From: Verrucomicrobiales bacterium
GTDB taxonomy: Bacteria; Verrucomicrobiota; Verrucomicrobiia; Limisphaerales; F1-80-MAGS106
Direction of reading: 5' to 3'
Assembly: GCA_947487925.1 (NCBI GenBank)
Contig: CANLCA010000060.1
Span: 1-9,940 of the forward strand
Length of the DNA stretch: 9,940 nucleotides
Position numbers and translations under genes: made by a program. Positions 6,575-9,940 of this stretch are shown in pieces. Position 1 is the stretch's first letter. Every line of letters begins with the position of its first letter. Below the pieces are notes generated by a model, which was not told the origin of the DNA, searched no databases, and was given only the letters and a program-made list of their open reading frames with translations.

Positions 6575-7485
6575 ACAACACCACGAATTCCGCTCTCAAC
6601 TCCTTCCGACAAGTCTTCGACTATCCGCTGTTCCGACTGGGCGAAGGCACGGTCACCTTGAGCCTGATTCTGAAGCTTCTGCTGCTATTCGCCTGCGTGC
6701 TGCTGGCTGAACAGGTGTTGCGGCGCTACTTCGCCATACGCCTGCTTAAACGCACGCGTCTCGACGCCCCCCTGCAATACGGCATCGCGCGTATCGGCGG
6801 TTACATGTTCATCCTGCTCGGGCTTTATGTGGCGCTGACCGCCGTGGGCATCAACCTGAGTTCCCTCGCCGTCGTCGCGGGCGCCATCGGCATCGGCATC
6901 GGCTTCGGACTGCAGAACATCCTCCACAACTTCGTCAGCGGCCTCATCATCCTGGCCGAGCGGCCCATCGCGCTGGGTGACCGCATCGAGGTTGGAGGTG
7001 TGGCCGGCAACGTCACCCGCATCCGCCTGCGAAGCACCGAAATTGTCACCAACGACAACATCTCCATCATCGTGCCCAATTCGGACTTCATCATGCATCC
7101 GGTGACCAACTGGAGCCACGGCGATCCGCGCGTTCAAATCCGCCTTCCGGTGGGCGTCGCCTACGGCACGGACGTAGAGAAGCTCCGCACCGTCCTGCTC
7201 GAAGTTGCCGCCGGGCACGCCAAGGTGCTCAAGACTCCGGCGCCCACGGTTTTCTTCGAGGGCTTCGGCGACAGCGCGTTGCTCTTTGAATTAGGCGTGT
7301 GGACCGCCGAGATGGCTCACTCGCCGCGCCGCTTCCGCAGCGAACTCAACTTCGCTATCGAGCGGAAGCTCCGGGAGAACCACATCCAGATTCCCTTCCC
7401 GCAACGCGATCTGCATTTGCGCAGCGGAAACATCGTGCTGCAACAGAACTCCGGCGCTCCGGGTTCCGGTTCTGGTGGGACTTGA
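6571..7485 (+). CDS. MscS-family mechanosensitive ion channel
   Basis: An intact 304-residue inner-membrane channel expected to open under membrane tension and release solutes on osmotic downshock; E. coli MscS is 286 residues. Membrane segments fall at about 28-48 and 72-93, with the pore-lining third helix at about 96-130 (VVAGAIGIGIGFGLQNILHNFVSGLIILAERP), rich in Gly/Ala as in MscS. The beta domain follows (IALGDRIEVGGVAGNVTRIRLRSTEI, NSDFIMHPVTNWS, about 131-181), then the alpha/beta vestibule domain to about 280 (FGDSALLFELGVW, IPFPQRDLHL). The ATG at 6571 overlaps the stop of the ruined mscS upstream and no separate ribosome binding site is visible, so translation was probably coupled to that gene. 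Loss of the upstream frame may lower its expression. A palindrome lies just beyond its stop. Family assignment is secure; which subtype (YbiO-like or MscS-like) is not. Confidence 0.95.
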   Translation: MNNTTNSALNSFRQVFDYPLFRLGEGTVTLSLILKLLLLFACVLLAEQVLRRYFAIRLLKRTRLDAPLQYGIARIGGYMFILLGLYVALTAVGINLSSLAVVAGAIGIGIGFGLQNILHNFVSGLIILAERPIALGDRIEVGGVAGNVTRIRLRSTEIVTNDNISIIVPNSDFIMHPVTNWSHGDPRVQIRLPVGVAYGTDVEKLRTVLLEVAAGHAKVLKTPAPTVFFEGFGDSALLFELGVWTAEMAHSPRRFRSELNFAIERKLRENHIQIPFPQRDLHLRSGNIVLQQNSGAPGSGSGGT

Positions 7486-7500
7486 AACTCCGCCAACCTG

Positions 7501-7585
7501 ATTTCTCACCCCCAGCGCGAGATGCCAACACAATGTCGGATCGCGACTATGTCGAAGACGACACAGTCGCGATCCGGTGAGAAAT
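7501..7585. repeat. Long imperfect palindrome between convergent genes
   Basis: The inner arms GGATCGCGACTATGTCG (7538-7554) and CGACACAGTCGCGATCC (7559-7575) match over 17 bp with one mismatch around a 4-nt loop AAGA. The right arm continues without a gap into GGTGAGAAAT (7576-7585), whose perfect 10-bp partner ATTTCTCACC lies at 7501-7510, set off from the inner left arm by 27 unpaired bases. In total 26 of 27 right-arm bases pair. It sits between the mscS stop (7485) and the sigma-fragment stop (7619), so a bidirectional terminator is possible although there is no T tract. A REP/MITE-like repeat is the main alternative. Confidence 0.8.
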
Positions 7586-7618
7586 GTGAGACAAGGACCA
7601 CCCATCCACGACGGTCGC

Positions 7619-7903
7619 CTACTCCGGCAGCCCGCACTCCTTCTCGAACTTGTTGAGGCCCTCGCGCCGCGCCGTAATGAACGTCCACGACATCAGTGCG
7701 GCTTCATTCTCGAAGCTGACATCCCGCGTCATCGCCTTGAGCGCAACGTTCTGGAAAATATCCTCCGCCGCGTGCGCGTCGCGCATGACGACCCATGCCG
7801 CCCCCGACAAGCGGGTCCGCCCCTTCATCAAGTTCTGCAAAATGTTCGGTTCAGAAAGCATTCTCCAAATAGTTAACGCGCCCTCAGCCGTTATCGTGGT
7901 CAC
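7619..7903 (-). pseudogene. Truncated ECF-type RNA polymerase sigma factor (region 2 only)
   Basis: Ninety-four residues from GTG at 7903, or 80 from ATG at 7861 (MLSEPNILQ), which better resembles where sigma proteins of this type begin. The visible part is sigma region 2: AAWVVMRDAHAAEDIFQNVALKAM carries the D-x-x-A-E-D-x-F-Q signature of the core-binding helix, and LMSWTFITARREGLNKF fits regions 2.3-2.4. The frame then ends in a TAG after GLPE, and no region 4 (-35 recognition) follows in any frame before the palindrome at 7585. ECF sigma factors are usually about 160-200 residues, so this looks truncated rather than complete. It lies 19 bp downstream of the RND pump gene on the same strand. 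A short region-2-only protein acting as a regulator cannot be excluded, but decay fits the neighbourhood better. Confidence 0.65.
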
Positions 7904-7922
7904 TCCGAGACAGAGCGGCAGG

Positions 7923-9940
7923 TTAGCTCAGGCGGTCAGATTTGTCTTGGCCAAACGGTATGAAGAACCACTGCCGGAAGCGGGTGAATGTTCTTCCAAG
8001 ATCCTCGGCAATCAACAATGCGCACGGCACGAGGAAGAGCGTGATCATGGTGCCGAACAGAACGCCACAGCCCAACGAGATCGCCATCGGGACGAGGAAT
8101 TGAGCCTGGAGGGATTTGGCCACCATCAGCGGCGCGAGTCCCACGAAAGTCGTTCCCGAGGTGAGCAGGATGGGGCGGAATCGCCGGGCGCCCGCTTCCA
8201 TAGTGGCTTCGTGCAGGGTTTTCCCTTCGGCCCGACGCTGGTTGATGTAATCCATGAGCACGATGGAATCGTTCACCGCCACGCCGGCCAGCGCCAGCAT
8301 GCCGAACACCGAGAGATACGAGGGCGTCACACCCAGGAGGATATGGCCCAGCAACGCGCCGATGATGCCGAAGGGAATGGCCAGCATCACGAAGATCGGC
8401 TGGAGTAGCGACTTGAATGGGATGGCGAGCATCGCATAGAGCGCCAGCAGCAGCGCTACGGATCCGAGCAGGGTCCGCTTCCGGGATTCTTCAGACTCAG
8501 CGACGACGCCCTTGAATTCAAATGAGATCCCATCTCCCTGCCGGCAGAGTTCGTTGAGCCGGGGTGTCAACTCGCGCGCAATACGCAGGACGTCCACGGT
8601 TTCATCGGCCGGTTGTCCTCCGCAACGGATGATCTCAGCTCGATCGTTCCGCTCCACAAACGAAGAAGCCTTGGTGAACTTGATCTCGGCGACCGTGGCC
8701 AGCGGCACCTCGGCGCCGCGAGGGGTGCGGATCTTCATCCGCTCGAGAGTGTGCAGGGTCTCGCGGTCTTCCTTGGGCAGGCGGACCATGACCCGGATGT
8801 CATCCACGCCGCGTTGCACCCGCTGGGCTTCTTCGCCGTAGAAGGCCTGACGGACTTGCCGGGCCAGCAGCGCCTGGTTCAGCCCGAGTTCGGCGGCGCG
8901 CGGTTTCAGGGACAGTTCCAGTTCATCTTGTCCGTAGTTCACCCGAGCCCAGGCGGTCTTGACGCCGGGCTGGCTTTCAAGGAGGGCCTTGATCTGCTCG
9001 GCGATTTCCGCCTTCTTCGGAGACGTGGGACCGCGCAGCTCCAGGTGAAGACTTTCGTCGGCGTATTCCTTGCCTTCCTCCAGCGACTGTTCGGCAATGA
9101 CCCGGAAGGTGATGGCCTCAGGGATCGGACCGATAAGTTCCGTCCAACGTTTCGAAATCTGGCTGTTGCGGGGTCCGAGCACAGTGCGTTCGCCCGGATC
9201 CACAATTTCCAGGGTGATCATGCCTTGCGATTTGTCAAAACTCCTCCGGGAACGGTAACCGCCGACCACCAGCGATACATGGCGAATCAGCGATTCGCCG
9301 GTGCCCGGATCGACAAACTCCTTTTTGAGCTGCTCGGCCGCGCCAGCCATCCGGTCCGTGTATCTCGAAGTCGTTTCCAAGGAGACGTCATCCGGGAGGT
9401 CGAGGATGGCCGTGATGCGCATGGTGTCCACGGACGGAAACGAAACGAACTTCATTCGACCGCCGGCGATGTAGCCTGCCATCGCGAGCGCCATGGCAAG
9501 GAACCCGCAGACGACCGCCAGACGACCTGATGGCCCAGCGGAGCAGTGGCTGATAGACGCCCTGGACGAACCGATCCAGCCCGGCGGCAATTTTCCCCTG
9601 GAAACGGTCGAAGACATTTGTGCCGATCTGCACCCGCAGGTGCTTGAGATGGGCCGGGAGGCAGAGCTTGGATTCGATCAACGAAAAGAGCAGCACGGGC
9701 ACGACCACGGGCGGAATCTGCTTTGCGTAGTCGCCCCAGGTCCCTTCGAAGAAGTACATCGGAACGAAGGCGATTACCGTAGTGAGCACGCCAAACGTCG
9801 TGGGAATGAGGACCTCCTTGGTGCCGTCAATGGCCGCTTGCATGGGTGCCATCCCTTCTTGCATCCTGGAATAGACGTTTTCCCCGGTGACGATGGCATC
9901 GTCCACCACCATGCCGAGGACGAGGATGAAAGCGAAAAGG
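7923..9940 (-). pseudogene. RND efflux permease, C-terminal half, with one frameshift (start off the right edge)
   Basis: Inner-membrane, proton-driven drug/solute exporter of the AcrB-type RND superfamily. The visible part begins in TM4 (LFAFILVLGMVVDDAIVTGEN; the paired aspartates are the proton-relay acids). It continues through TM5 (PTTFGVLTTVIAFVPMYFFEG) and TM6, then breaks frame near 9525. The following frame carries TM7 (GRLAVVCGFLAMALAMAGYIAGG), a periplasmic porter/docking loop, TM8-TM9 (LLALYAMLAIPFKSLLQPIFVML), TM10 (FGMLALAGVAVNDSIVLMDYINQ), TM11 (RPILLTSGTTFVGLAPLMVA) and TM12, ending at TAA 7923-7925. All six C-terminal helices are present and neither half has internal stops, so the lesion is a single indel and could be an assembly error. 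In TM10, valine stands where AcrB has lysine 940. Adaptor and outer-membrane partner genes would lie beyond the right edge. Family is secure; substrate unknown. Confidence 0.9.
9523..9529 (-). other. Frameshift site in the RND permease gene
   Basis: On the minus strand the upstream frame reads LLRWAIR into the start of TM7, but the hydrophobic helix continues as GRLAVVCGFLAMA in another frame. The switch falls at AGG-T-CGT. Removing one base there, or adding two, restores a continuous RND protein. The sequence around it is not a homopolymer run, which argues somewhat against a simple sequencing error. Confidence 0.8.

Noticed and set aside
6685..7218. 177-codon minus-strand frame opposite the intact mscS-like gene
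   Set aside because: Strongly Asp/Glu/Ala/Gly-biased translation, as expected for the reverse of a GC-rich gene; the plus strand is unambiguous MscS.
7650..8408. 252-codon plus-strand frame spanning the sigma fragment and the end of the RND gene
   Set aside because: It is antisense to two recognised coding segments and is low-complexity, rich in His, Arg and Glu, typical of a shadow frame.
8613..9530. 305-codon open frame on the plus strand opposite the RND gene
   Set aside because: The minus strand encodes clear RND membrane helices here; the plus-strand translation shows no recognisable domain or membrane pattern.
1..9940. CRISPR array or defence system
   Set aside because: No regularly spaced direct repeats and no Cas, restriction, toxin-antitoxin or other defence proteins were recognised.

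Overview
The window looks like chromosomal DNA from a Gram-negative bacterium, most plausibly a soil or freshwater Verrucomicrobiota member. The grounds are an outer-membrane barrel protein, an RND pump, an integrase N-terminus of a style I associate with that phylum, and the absence of clear Shine-Dalgarno sites before most starts. This placement is inferred from protein resemblance and was not searched.

Left part (1-5242, all on the minus strand). A large exported protein (1700-5176, 1158 aa) joins a FecR domain, a long TPR array and a TonB-receptor-like outer-membrane barrel with no visible plug. Downstream, after 130 bp containing a possible attenuator hairpin, lies a CHASE2 - three-TM - class III adenylate/guanylate cyclase that runs off the left edge. 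A candidate promoter flanked by a perfect 9-bp inverted repeat sits upstream of the pair. Together they suggest an envelope-to-cyclic-nucleotide sensing module.

Middle (5402-7485, plus strand). A complete tRNA-Cys(GCA) is followed by the N-terminal remnant of a probable tyrosine recombinase. That remnant is fused directly to the middle of an mscS-like gene which has lost its 5' end and carries a frameshift and two stop codons. The ruined mscS ends in an ATGA overlap with an intact MscS-family channel gene (6571-7485). This reads as the scar of an element that entered near the tRNA gene and was later mostly deleted.

Right part (7501-9940). A strong imperfect palindrome (7501-7585) lies between convergent genes. 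On the minus strand follow a truncated ECF-type sigma factor (region 2 only) and, 19 bp upstream of it, the C-terminal half of an RND efflux permease that runs off the right edge and carries one apparent frameshift near 9525. Gene decay is therefore concentrated between 5477 and 9940, while the FecR/cyclase side looks intact.
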